This document shows, one piece after another, positions 1-7,712 of a stretch of DNA of 38,940 nt. The notes under the pieces are model-generated. The model was given only the letters and a program-made list of their open reading frames with translations. It did not search any database and was not told the DNA's origin. The position numbers were made by a program, and so were the translations under genes. Every line of letters starts with the position of its first letter. Within the stretch, counting starts at the first letter, position 1. Source of the DNA: DATNPX01 sp036702975 (GTDB lineage: Bacteria > Cyanobacteriota > Vampirovibrionia > Obscuribacterales > Obscuribacteraceae); assembly GCA_036702975.1 (NCBI GenBank), contig DATNPX010000031.1, positions 1 through 38,940 on the forward strand, written 5' to 3'.

Positions 1-212
1 GGCCATTGCTACCTTTGCTTTGAACTCCGGACTATGTTTTCTTCGAGTACTTTTCAAGTGATGCTCCTTTCAAGCATGTGTCTACTTTAGGAGCAGAAGC
101 CTCACTTAGCTAGTGGCCCAGTTTTTGGGGTCCACCTCTAATGCAGCGCGCGCGGAAGGGGCACTGACGCGCAAATGTCGTGGAGTTTTCGGAGCGAAGC
201 GGAGCCGCACCG

Positions 213-225
213 ACGGTCCGACCGT
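213..225. repeat. 6-bp inverted repeat with 1-nt centre
   Basis: ACGGTC-C-GACCGT is a perfect dyad in the leader of the mobilization operon. It could be a binding site for the RHH protein encoded at 398 or part of oriT. The function is inferred from position only. Confidence 0.45.
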
Positions 226-286
226 AGGGAGGTGGCTTGACCGTTCGGTAAGGCAAGATACAATGGGGACGGTACCCCCACTTAAA

Positions 287-322
287 AGCCCACCAATCGG
301 TCACTTTGCTCCTTGGTGGGCT
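287..322. repeat. 10-bp perfect inverted repeat, candidate oriT hairpin
   Basis: AGCCCACCAA (287-296) and TTGGTGGGCT (313-322) are exact reverse complements separated by 16 nt. No T-run follows, so it is not a typical intrinsic terminator. Hairpins of this kind often flank the nic site in oriT, and this one lies about 75 bp before the first mobilization gene. Confidence 0.5.
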
Positions 323-397
323 AGGGAAAATCCGGTGGTCGGACTTGGTCGGTGCTGCTATTGTTTATATAGAAGGCATTAGCGACTTGGTAAATAT

Positions 398-838
398 ATG
401 GCGACTAAAAAACAGTACCAGGAGACCAGCATCGGTCTGAACGAAAAGGACCGAGGGCGGCTGGCGGAATTATCGCGATTACAGGGGCGTACAAAGACCG
501 AGGTTGCCCGTGAAGCTATCCGCTGGTACATGGACAACTATGAGCAAGTTAAAAACCAATCCAGGGACTCTGAGATAGCTCAGGCTATTCGGTACGCCAC
601 CGACCAGATAGTCAAGGCGATAAATAGCGGCGTCGAAAGAGTTTGCCGGATGCTTGCCCGGCAAGGGGGGCAGATTGGAGCCTTATACGAGTTCACGTAT
701 ATGTGCCTGCCAGAAGATCCGGACGCCGTAGCAGTTTTTGAGGCTGCCAATACTAAGGCCAAGCAGAAGCAGCGGGTGCATGTCTCGCGAGATGAGGCCG
801 AAATTGCCGAGGCCATGAAGAAGGTCATAGCGAAGTGA
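398..838 (+). CDS. Ribbon-helix-helix relaxosome accessory protein (MobC/TraY-like role)
   Basis: A 146-residue cytoplasmic protein. Residues ~8-46 read as a ribbon-helix-helix DNA-binding domain: a short beta strand (TSIGLNEKDRG), then helices including GRTKTEVAREAIRWYM. The remainder is predicted to be helical and charged. RHH proteins encoded immediately before a relaxase normally bind oriT, help the relaxase open the DNA and repress their own promoter. That role is inferred here from position. The last 4 bases overlap the GTG start of the relaxase gene (GTGA), so the two are probably translationally coupled. The start is ATG 398, with no strong Shine-Dalgarno sequence visible. The exact family is not recognised. 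A plasmid partition or antitoxin-type RHH regulator is the alternative. Confidence 0.7.
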   Translation: MATKKQYQETSIGLNEKDRGRLAELSRLQGRTKTEVAREAIRWYMDNYEQVKNQSRDSEIAQAIRYATDQIVKAINSGVERVCRMLARQGGQIGALYEFTYMCLPEDPDAVAVFEAANTKAKQKQRVHVSRDEAEIAEAMKKVIAK

Positions 839-2433
839 TAGTGATAAAACACAGCTACATTTCCGCAAGGGATCGGCAAAGCCGGGTGGGCGGTAGGCCG
901 TCCAAGTCGGCTGCAGTCGGCAGGGCCGTCGCGCACCTGAAGTACATCCAGCACCGCCCAGGCGAGGACCGGGGCGAGGGCGGGCGGGAGTTTTTCGGCG
1001 AAAGCGATGATGACTTAAGCGCAAAACGTTTGCGAAAAGCCGTCAGAGAGATGAGGGACAGCAAAGTTGTTGTCCACAAATTGACCTTGGCGCCTGAGAT
1101 AAACCCAGCCGACAAGAAAGCTTTTACGCGCGAGGTGATGCAGAAGCTAGCCGAAGAAAAGGGGCTAGACCTTGTCTGGGTGGGTGTTGAGCACAACAAT
1201 ACCAACCATCATCACATTCATGTGGTTGTCCTTGGTAAGGACAAAAATGGCAAGGATGTGCGGATTGACAAGAAAGACTACGACAAAATCAAGGACTACG
1301 GTGATCGATTTTTAGAGAGGATGCACCCGTTAGAGTTTGAGCGGGCGCGGGTTGAACGTGAGAAAAAAGAACGCGACAGAATTGAAGGCCGCAAGAAGGA
1401 GCGCGAAGCCGAGCGCCAAGAGCGCATTAGAGAAGGGCTGGAGCTGCCTTGGATGCACAAAAAAATTATCCGAGAACAGTTAGAGCCTTACAAAAAATGG
1501 AAAGAGAAGCAAGAAGAAAAAGAGCAGAGTAAGGCAGGTAAAAGCAAAACCTCCGAACTGGAGCCAGAAAAGCCATATTTTCAAGACACTATTCAAGCCG
1601 CCGGTAAAGAATGGAGCAAGCAAAACACGCTTGCCGAGCTGCAAGAGCTAAATCAGTATCTCTGGGATAACTATGACGAGCGAATAGACAAGACGGATTA
1701 CAAAAAACTAGTTGCCTGGATGAAGGACAAAGAGCGGCGCAACGAACGCGAACCAGGCAAAAAGGACGAAAAGGAAAAAGAGCAAGACAGGCCCCAGGAG
1801 CCAGGAAAGCAAAAAGATCATTTTGAATATCAGGGCAAGAGATACAGCAAAGGCAGTCCGTATGAGAAGTTGAGCGACCTTGCCCAGCTCCTGCGGGACA
1901 AAAAAGCCGAGCGATTGCCGGTCGATGACTATCAGCTTCTGCGGGGCTGGATAGAAAACGCCGACCGGGCGAGATGGTCCGGCGTCCTTGAGAGACAAAT
2001 GGAGGCGACCCACAGGAAGTTTGAGCGCAGCAAAACCATGGAAGACCTCAAATCCGCAGAGGGCGGTCGGGTCATAGAACCAGAGATGTCGAACATCATG
2101 GGCAATCCATTTGTGAAGTTGCTCATGTTAGAGGGCCAAATAGCAGCAGAAATATTGCGGTCAATCCCACTCGATGACCGTAACCGCGACAAGTTGAAAG
2201 AGGGACGAGACGAATTAGATTTGATAAAACGTGACAAGCTGGCCGAGCACAATAAGCCTGGCCGCTCAGAAGCGCAAAAAGCGAACGACCGCGAGACAAT
2301 AGAAAAAATAGACAAATCACTTGACGCTAACCAGGAAGCCCGAGACGAAGAAAAAGACAAGAAAAAGCGCAAGAAATGGGACCGGGACAATGAGGAACCT
2401 TGGGATAGGTACGACCCGTGGGGGCGCTATTAA
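835..2433 (+). CDS. HUH-type conjugative relaxase (MobA/VirD2-like, probably MOBP)
   Basis: A 532-residue protein expected to nick oriT and stay covalently bound to the 5' end of the transferred strand. The N-terminal ~150 residues hold the catalytic domain. The His cluster at residues 120-129 (H..NHHHIHVVV) is the metal-binding HUH motif, set in a hydrophobic strand as in MobA/VirD2 proteins. The nicking tyrosine is not certain; Y8 and Y37 are candidates. From ~residue 165 the protein is extremely rich in Lys, Glu and Arg and likely forms long helices, a common arrangement for relaxase tails that contact the coupling protein. Translation probably begins at GTG 835, overlapping the previous gene by 4 nt; GTG 841 is an alternative. 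The next gene starts on the base after this stop codon. The assignment to MOBP rather than another MOB class is tentative. Confidence 0.85.
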   Translation: MIVIKHSYISARDRQSRVGGRPSKSAAVGRAVAHLKYIQHRPGEDRGEGGREFFGESDDDLSAKRLRKAVREMRDSKVVVHKLTLAPEINPADKKAFTREVMQKLAEEKGLDLVWVGVEHNNTNHHHIHVVVLGKDKNGKDVRIDKKDYDKIKDYGDRFLERMHPLEFERARVEREKKERDRIEGRKKEREAERQERIREGLELPWMHKKIIREQLEPYKKWKEKQEEKEQSKAGKSKTSELEPEKPYFQDTIQAAGKEWSKQNTLAELQELNQYLWDNYDERIDKTDYKKLVAWMKDKERRNEREPGKKDEKEKEQDRPQEPGKQKDHFEYQGKRYSKGSPYEKLSDLAQLLRDKKAERLPVDDYQLLRGWIENADRARWSGVLERQMEATHRKFERSKTMEDLKSAEGGRVIEPEMSNIMGNPFVKLLMLEGQIAAEILRSIPLDDRNRDKLKEGRDELDLIKRDKLAEHNKPGRSEAQKANDRETIEKIDKSLDANQEARDEEKDKKKRKKWDRDNEEPWDRYDPWGRY

Positions 2434-4410
2434 ATGGCTGTTCAAATCAGCGACACCGGCATTGTGCAAACTGACGCCAAGGATTTCCCGATCCTTGCAG
2501 TTAACGTCTTGGACCGTTTGGGCTATCAAGTAAACCGAGCCAGCAAGCAGCTCGACCAAATCCTTGCTACTGAGCGCCTGGACGAACAAATCGGGCAAGA
2601 CTGGTGGCGCCATGAATACCGCGTAGTTTTAAGGTGGAGGGAGGCAAATTCTGGCGGCATGTTCGTTTCAGTAGACCTGGAAGAACGCAAGGGCGGCGCC
2701 AGTGAAGTCGAATGCCAGAAACGGTGTGACCGCATTTTCTTGGAATTACAGCGCGACGCGGAAAGAGCGGCACACGCCAAAACGTACAAAAAGCCAAGCA
2801 CGGTGCACGGAGCAGCCCGCTGGGGCACTGAAGAAGAACTGAAGAACAACGGTTATTTCCAGAATCAGCCCGACGCCAAAAGGCTCATCATTGGCAGGAC
2901 TGCCGACAAAAAGTACATCCAGGTGCCTGAGTTTTGGACACACGCTCATGCCATTGTTTGTGGGCGCACAGGTGTGGGAAAGTCGCGTGGCTTCTTCATC
3001 CCGCAACTTGTGGAGCGCATTGGCACGAGCATGATAGTTACAGAAGCCACTCCAGGCTATGAAGCTGGAGAGCTGTACAAGCTGACTTCGGGCTGGCGCA
3101 AGATGGCAGGCCATGAAATCTATTGCTTCAATCCGTCAGATATGAGTTCGCATCGGATCAACCCGATCGATCGCGTAAGGCATGCCCCGGAAGAAGAAAA
3201 AGCCAACCTGGCTGAGAAGTTAGCCGACCTCGTAATCATGAACGGCGAGACCGGCGAGAGTCGAGGCGACCAAACATGGAACAGATCGGAGAAGCTTTTA
3301 TTGATCCCGCTCATATTGCATGCTGCAGCAAGCGAGCCGCAGCATGGGCATTTTGGCGCTTTGCGGTGGCTTTTGTTGCAAGGACCAGATCGCCTTGCAC
3401 AAATTCTCTACCGCAGTCCGTCGGATGTTGCGCAGATGGAGTTTGAAGGCTGGATGCGCCTTTCGGGCGAGACTAATTTTAAATACGGTGTGTTTTCCGG
3501 TCTGATTACAAAGTTGAATCCATGGATGACAGATCAAATGGTGACACTGACTGAGACCACAGATATCGATTTGGACGCGCTGAAGAAGCAGCTTTTCACG
3601 TTCTATCTTGCTGTGCCAAGCAGATCAAGAGACAGCAAACTGATTGGATCGCTCATGGTGAACTTCCTTCTCGATCACGTTTTGGAAATTCGAGAAGAGA
3701 TGAAATACCCGCTCACTATGCTACTTGACGAGTTTACCAACTTCGGAAAAATCTCGGGCATCGGTGACACGCTTTCAATTATCCGCAAAAACAAAATCGG
3801 TTTGATCCTCGGTTTTCAGAATTATTACCAGCTGGAGCAGGTCTACAGCAGGCGCGAGGCGCAAATCATTATCGACATGCCAGCGACACAGGTTTATTTC
3901 AAGCAAAAGACTTTCCAGGAAGCTCGCGATCTAAGTGAAGCGATTGGGCGCACAACTGTCGAAGAGGCAACGGTGAGCGATAGCGGGCGCGTGCAGGAGT
4001 TTGTCCAGGGGCGCCATCTAATCACTCCGGATGAACTAATCAGCTTAAGCAAAGAAGTAATTGTTTTCACGGCTGATACAAAGCCGCTGAAGCTAGCGCT
4101 GACTGATCCCATGGCTTACGAGCAAGCGCTATCTTATGACCCGCCTATTCGCGAAAAACATCCAGTAAGTGAGTTTGTACGCAAACGAGGCCGCTCGGCC
4201 AAGCAACAGGCTGAAAGCAAAGAAGCTAATCAAAACTGGCAGCCCAAGCGCAAGGAAGCGCCCAAGGGAAACAAGAAAAATCAGCAGCAGTCGTCTAAAA
4301 AGAACGACCGCTTTGACCGTGGCAGCGGTCCAAAAGTCGAAAAAGAAAGCCAGGAAACCGAGCGCAGGCCATTTCGAAAACCCGAAGAATCCCCAGATAG
4401 CTACCTTTAG
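2434..4410 (+). CDS. VirD4/TraD-type coupling ATPase (T4CP) without visible membrane anchors
   Basis: A 658-residue ATPase of the VirD4/TraG family, which delivers the relaxase-DNA complex to a type IV secretion channel. Walker A is GRTGVGKS at residues 177-184, and Walker B is PLTMLLDEF at 426-434 with the Asp-Glu pair at 432-433. Between them lie family-like segments such as RINPIDRVRH. The C-terminal ~100 residues are low-complexity and rich in Lys, Gln, Glu and Arg. The first ~165 residues contain no obvious transmembrane helices, whereas classical VirD4 proteins have two. The gene follows the relaxase stop with zero spacing and is followed 14 bp later by a membrane-protein gene, which may supply the anchor. 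No other secretion channel component is seen, so the element probably relies on a helper system. Confidence 0.87.
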   Translation: MAVQISDTGIVQTDAKDFPILAVNVLDRLGYQVNRASKQLDQILATERLDEQIGQDWWRHEYRVVLRWREANSGGMFVSVDLEERKGGASEVECQKRCDRIFLELQRDAERAAHAKTYKKPSTVHGAARWGTEEELKNNGYFQNQPDAKRLIIGRTADKKYIQVPEFWTHAHAIVCGRTGVGKSRGFFIPQLVERIGTSMIVTEATPGYEAGELYKLTSGWRKMAGHEIYCFNPSDMSSHRINPIDRVRHAPEEEKANLAEKLADLVIMNGETGESRGDQTWNRSEKLLLIPLILHAAASEPQHGHFGALRWLLLQGPDRLAQILYRSPSDVAQMEFEGWMRLSGETNFKYGVFSGLITKLNPWMTDQMVTLTETTDIDLDALKKQLFTFYLAVPSRSRDSKLIGSLMVNFLLDHVLEIREEMKYPLTMLLDEFTNFGKISGIGDTLSIIRKNKIGLILGFQNYYQLEQVYSRREAQIIIDMPATQVYFKQKTFQEARDLSEAIGRTTVEEATVSDSGRVQEFVQGRHLITPDELISLSKEVIVFTADTKPLKLALTDPMAYEQALSYDPPIREKHPVSEFVRKRGRSAKQQAESKEANQNWQPKRKEAPKGNKKNQQQSSKKNDRFDRGSGPKVEKESQETERRPFRKPEESPDSYL

Positions 4411-4424
4411 GAGAGTGAAAGAAA

Positions 4425-5102
4425 ATGGTAGGCGGAATTATAGCGGCAATAGTGGCCTTTTTTGTCGTCGGGGCAGTGACCGGCGAGCTCGTTTTGCACA
4501 CGCCTCAGACCGGGGCCATGGAAGGGCTGGTAGCGGCAATCTGGGCAGCGTGGCCGTTTTTTCATACAGGAGGCATCATGCGTTATAACTTTTTGCACCC
4601 AGTGCCCAGACGCTACAAAGTGCCTCTGAAACAGGCTTTTGCTAAAGTCCGCCAAATCATCGGCGACCAAACATACAACTTCGGCGACAAGTGGCACGTC
4701 TCGACAGCAGACACACAGCAACGCCGAATTACTGCCACACTGCGCTTTACCGAAGAAGAGTCAAGAGGTTTTGAGGGCACGAATATAGCGAACATTCAGC
4801 ACCGCACACAACGTGTGCAAAGACTTTTGGAACTTGATGTGCAGATGAAGGAAGAGCCGAACGACGTAACTGTGGTGCAATTCGACTTTCGGCCAAGGGT
4901 CGAGGGTGTAAACTTTAGCGCGTGCGATTCAATCATCAAAGGCATCGTGAGCAACGTGGAAGCGGCACTGGGACCGGGAACCGACGCCGGTAATCCGGCC
5001 GATACGACACTGCCGGCACCGCCCTGGTGGCTTATAGGAATAGGTGTCCTGGGGGTTCTCAACCTTTGGGGCGATGTTATGAAGGCGGTTTTTGGATCAT
5101 GA
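4425..5102 (+). CDS. Membrane protein of the mobilization operon, function unknown
   Basis: A 225-residue protein. Hydrophobic segments lie at residues ~2-19 and ~32-47, followed by a soluble domain of ~140 residues and a C-terminal hydrophobic segment at ~197-214 (WWLIGIGVLGVLNLWG). The soluble part (KQAFAKVRQIIGDQTYNFG and onward) has the feel of a compact alpha/beta domain, but I do not recognise a family. A clear Shine-Dalgarno (AGGAGAG) precedes ATG 4425. The gene sits 14 bp after the coupling ATPase and overlaps the next gene by 4 bp (ATGA), so it belongs to the same transcript. I infer, from context only, that it anchors or assists the coupling ATPase. Confidence 0.7.
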   Translation: MVGGIIAAIVAFFVVGAVTGELVLHTPQTGAMEGLVAAIWAAWPFFHTGGIMRYNFLHPVPRRYKVPLKQAFAKVRQIIGDQTYNFGDKWHVSTADTQQRRITATLRFTEEESRGFEGTNIANIQHRTQRVQRLLELDVQMKEEPNDVTVVQFDFRPRVEGVNFSACDSIIKGIVSNVEAALGPGTDAGNPADTTLPAPPWWLIGIGVLGVLNLWGDVMKAVFGS

Positions 5103-6217
5103 CTGAAGAAGAAAAACTGCAAAAAGCCTATTTTGTTCTCGGTCTTGAGCCGGGGTCACCGCTCGACAAAGTAATCCGAAGACACAAGCGTCTGATTATG
5201 GTCTGGCATCCAGACCGCTTTCCGACGGACGAAGGGAAGAAAGATGCGGAAGAAGAACTGAAGCAAATCAATAACGCGAAAGACGATCTAAAAAGTCATT
5301 TCGAGAAAAGCCACAAGCCGACTGGATCTTGTTCTTGTAAGCCATCCGCTACTGGTTCTTCTCAGTCCAGCAATCAAAGCAACAACCGCAGTACAGAGCG
5401 CCCAGGTCCAGGACCTGGCAAGCGCAAGACAACACAAGAAACAAACCGAGAAGACGCGGAAGCTCAGCGCCGAAGCCGAGAGAGAGAGCAGCAAGCCGCT
5501 CAGGAAGCGGCTGACAAAGAGCGCCAGAGACAAGCCGCCTATACTGCCCACGCTGAAAAGACAAGCGCTGAGCAAGCCGCCGAGCAATTAAAGCGCTGGG
5601 AGGATGAACGTTTGCGATGGAAGGTCACGGCTTGCATTGCAGTTGCTTGGATCGGTTTGAGCATTTTTGGTTGGGCGGGTACGAGCCTCAAAAGCTGGTG
5701 GCATGACTTTTCATGGAAATGGGAGCGGGATCATTCGCCACATGTAGACCCGCCGCCGTCAACTGGTTCGAGCACTGGTACGGGATACGTGCCACCATAT
5801 GAAGTTGCACCGGGCACAACTAGCACCACAAACACCAGCCCCTTTGGACCTGTAGGGCCGCGGCCAGACCAGACTAGCAGTCCTTATTCAACACTCGACA
5901 GCTTGACCAGGGAAAACGCAAACAAGCCAATATCAACACCTGACACATCTACACCAACAACGCCGGATGCGTCAACAACGACCACGCCGAACTTTGAAAC
6001 CTCTCCGAACATATGGCAAAAGAACAGTTCTACGCCTGGTTTGCAACAAAGCTCGCCTGGTATTTTCCAACAGAATAACAATTCATCGACACTGCGGCAA
6101 AGGGCAAGCGACTTCCTAAACTCAGGCAACTCTCGGTCAGGAGCCAGTCCCTATCTGTTTCCTCGTGCAACGCCGACAACTCTATCGCCACTAGATCAGA
6201 CAAAAACAGGACAGTGA
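5099..6217 (+). CDS. Membrane-anchored J-domain (DnaJ-like) protein
   Basis: 372 residues from ATG 5099, which overlaps the previous stop codon (ATGA); an in-frame upstream extension to 5027 exists but runs through the previous gene. Residues 1-70 form a J domain with the diagnostic HPD at 37-39 (MVWHPDRFP), the motif that stimulates Hsp70 ATPase. A charged Glu/Arg/Gln/Ala-rich helical region (~115-170) follows, then one transmembrane helix (~175-197). The last ~170 residues are Pro/Ser/Thr/Asn-rich, low-complexity, and probably extracytoplasmic. This order (cytosolic J domain, single TM, disordered tail) is not that of DnaJ or CbpA. Its place among transfer genes suggests recruiting a chaperone to substrate unfolding or relaxosome disassembly at the membrane. 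That role is inference. Confidence 0.78.
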   Translation: MTEEEKLQKAYFVLGLEPGSPLDKVIRRHKRLIMVWHPDRFPTDEGKKDAEEELKQINNAKDDLKSHFEKSHKPTGSCSCKPSATGSSQSSNQSNNRSTERPGPGPGKRKTTQETNREDAEAQRRSREREQQAAQEAADKERQRQAAYTAHAEKTSAEQAAEQLKRWEDERLRWKVTACIAVAWIGLSIFGWAGTSLKSWWHDFSWKWERDHSPHVDPPPSTGSSTGTGYVPPYEVAPGTTSTTNTSPFGPVGPRPDQTSSPYSTLDSLTRENANKPISTPDTSTPTTPDASTTTTPNFETSPNIWQKNSSTPGLQQSSPGIFQQNNNSSTLRQRASDFLNSGNSRSGASPYLFPRATPTTLSPLDQTKTGQ

Positions 6218-6227
6218 GGCCACCAAC

Positions 6228-6649
6228 GTGAAACGAAAGAATAATCTTGTGTTCCTGCAAGCGGCACTGATACTACTTTGTCTAACTATAACGCCTGCAG
6301 TCGCGCAGGATAATGGTCAGAACCCAACCAGCACCACGACCAGCCAAACGACTACTTCGGAAGTTCAAAACCCCGATGGTTCTGGCAATGAAGTGCCGCT
6401 CAGAAAAGATGCCGGACCTGGTACTGGAATGAGAAAGCACATGTAACTATTACAGACCCTGACCACTTCTGGGGTGATGACGTAATCAGTAACTTTTTCA
6501 GAAACATCAGTAACAGCGTTGTCATTCCGTTTTGGAATGCGGCCATGGAATACGACTTTATAAGAGTCGCTGTGCTTGTGGTTTTAGCTGGAATGTTGCT
6601 AGGTTTGGGTGCTTCATTTTTCTTGCCGAAGAAACCAGAAACCAAATGA
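6228..6649 (+). pseudogene. Exported small membrane protein gene split by a -1 frameshift
   Basis: The first reading frame (6228-6446) gives 72 residues with a clear signal peptide (MKRKNNLVFLQAALILLCL...AVAQ) and a Thr/Ser/Gln-rich stretch, then stops. In the -1 frame an open stretch without a usable start runs from 6392 to the TGA at 6647-6649. Just past the first frame's end it reads NEKAHVTITDPDHFWGDD, then NFFRNISNSVVIPFW, and ends in a transmembrane helix (FIRVAVLVVLAGMLLGLGAS) followed by LPKKPETK. The two halves make a sensible signal peptide-linker-domain-TM protein if one base is restored near 6420-6430. An AAAA run at 6404-6407 could alternatively allow -1 slippage. It lies 10 bp after the J-protein gene and ends the operon. 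A sequencing error, a real mutation or recoding cannot be told apart here. Confidence 0.6.
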
Positions 6650-6655
6650 GGTCAA

Positions 6656-7306
6656 TTACTTATCGTCGCCGCAGTCATGGCAGCCTTCGCCGCGTAAGCC
6701 TTCCAGCCCTTCCCGAATCAAAAACGGTACCAAGACGAGTCCGGCTAGAGGATCTGCCCACCACCAATGGAAAAGAGTATTTGCGACAAGTCCAATCAAC
6801 GTAGTAACTGCAAGCCAGGCGCAGGCGGCCGTTTCGACCGCATCGATGCGCAACGATTTGCTATTGAGGGCTTCGGCTGTGCGCATTTTCGCTTTCGCTA
6901 ACAGTGGCATACCAATAACCGCCACCGCCGTCAGTGCTATTCCTATCCAGCTTTCTTCTGCTTTCTCTCCGAATCCTAGTAAGCGCCGACCAGATTCAAA
7001 GGTCACGTACAGTGCCAGAAGCATCAATAAAGAACCTGCAATTTTGCTCGCTCGTTCTTCGATTATTTTTAATGACTCGGCATCTGCTCCCTGTTTTTCT
7101 CTCAATAAACGCCAACCGACAACAACAGCACTCGTTGTTTCAATTAAAGAGTCGACGCCAAAACCTATTAGCGCAACTGACCGAGCAAGAACGCCTGCTG
7201 CTAAACACACAATTCCTTCCGTAAGAACCCAGGTGATTGTCAGTGTTTGAAGAAGCAAACCCCGCCGCAGCAATTGTTCGCGACTTATAGAACTGTTGTG
7301 TTGCAT
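6656..7306 (-). CDS. Short CDF-superfamily cation transporter
   Basis: 216 residues from ATG 7306, which has GGGG about 6 nt upstream; an in-frame ATG at 7342 would add 12 residues but lacks a good ribosome site. About six hydrophobic segments are visible. The signature segments GFGVDSLIETTSAVVVGW and LRIDAVETAACAWLAV correspond to the metal-site helices of the cation diffusion facilitator family. The protein ends with a Cys/His-containing tail (GEGCHDCGDDK) and lacks the ~80-residue cytoplasmic dimerisation domain of full-length CDF proteins (~300 residues). Short transporters of this type are commonly encoded beside ArsR-family metal sensors, as here. It is divergent from the sensor gene across a perfect dyad. 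The likely role is proton-driven export of a divalent metal such as Zn or Cd from the cytoplasm; the actual metal is not determined. Confidence 0.82.
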   Translation of the reverse strand: MQHNSSISREQLLRRGLLLQTLTITWVLTEGIVCLAAGVLARSVALIGFGVDSLIETTSAVVVGWRLLREKQGADAESLKIIEERASKIAGSLLMLLALYVTFESGRRLLGFGEKAEESWIGIALTAVAVIGMPLLAKAKMRTAEALNSKSLRIDAVETAACAWLAVTTLIGLVANTLFHWWWADPLAGLVLVPFLIREGLEGLRGEGCHDCGDDK

Positions 7307-7351
7307 CGTAAACCCCACTTGTGGACGGCTTAAACTGTCCATGTTATAACG

Positions 7352-7369
7352 TATCAGTCTCCACTGATA
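7352..7369. promoter_or_regulatory. Candidate operator of the ArsR/CmtR-like repressor
   Basis: TATCAGT-CTCC-ACTGATA is a perfect 7-bp dyad with a 4-nt centre in the gap between the divergent CDF and ArsR-family genes. It lies 19 bp before the ArsR start codon and 45 bp before the CDF start, so bound repressor could block both promoters. ArsR-family dimers bind such palindromes. The site itself is read directly from sequence; the function is inferred. Confidence 0.65.
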
Positions 7370-7388
7370 TATTCAACCAGAACAACCA

Positions 7389-7712
7389 ATGCAAACAAAA
7401 TCTGATACCGACCTATTGGTGCATAAATTCCTGCGGGGACTGGCAGATCCATCAAGATTCACTATTCTCAGTTGCCTAACCGAAAAATCTATGACCGTCA
7501 ACGAGTTGGTTGCTGGAACAGGACTTGGGCAATCTAACGTTTCAAACCACCTCGCGTGCCTTAAGGAGTGCGGTCTCGTAGATTGCACCAGTGAGGGGCG
7601 GTTTGTTCACTACTCGCTGAGTAATCAGCGTATAGCTGACCTGTTGTTGCTGGTTCGATCAATAACGGCTGATGTTGCTGGGCAAGTCAAGCAGTGTCGC
7701 AACTATGAATAA
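7389..7712 (+). CDS. cmtR: ArsR-family metal sensor, CmtR-like (Cd/Pb type)
   Basis: A 107-residue winged-helix repressor. Residues ~35-66 contain the helix-turn-helix (MTVNELVAGTGLGQSNVSNHLACLKECGLV), and the wing follows (GRFVHYSL). Two cysteines sit in the recognition helix, C57 and C61, and a third is near the C-terminus, C103. Mycobacterial CmtR, a Cd(II)/Pb(II) sensor, uses C57, C61 and C102, so the ligand set and even the numbering match closely. The CadC/ArsR alpha3 motif ELCVCDL is absent. Metal binding should release the dyad at 7352-7369 and induce the divergent CDF gene and the downstream efflux genes. The czcC-like gene starts inside the last 8 bases of this gene, which indicates coupled expression. 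Confidence 0.86.
   Translation: MQTKSDTDLLVHKFLRGLADPSRFTILSCLTEKSMTVNELVAGTGLGQSNVSNHLACLKECGLVDCTSEGRFVHYSLSNQRIADLLLLVRSITADVAGQVKQCRNYE

Larger units (their letters stand above)
1..397. other. Non-coding leader of the mobilization genes; candidate oriT region
   Basis: No convincing gene is seen here; the short open frames have no family-like sequence. The stretch is rich in dyads: TGCTCCT (62-68) with AGGAGCA (89-95), ACGGTC/GACCGT at 213-225, and a perfect 10-bp inverted repeat at 287-296/313-322. It lies directly upstream of a ribbon-helix-helix protein and a relaxase, which is where an origin of transfer is usually found. I could not identify a nic site by similarity to known oriT families. 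A weak promoter-like pair, TTGGTC (345-350) and TATATA (366-371), has a short 15-bp spacer. Confidence 0.4.

Noticed and set aside
113..382. Open frames on both strands in the leader before the RHH gene
   Set aside because: The translations are Arg/Gly/Pro-rich with no family-like pattern, and the region is full of dyads typical of a transfer origin rather than a gene.
6609..7250. Long plus-strand frame opposite the CDF transporter
   Set aside because: Antisense shadow; the minus-strand product has clear CDF motifs and regular TM helices.
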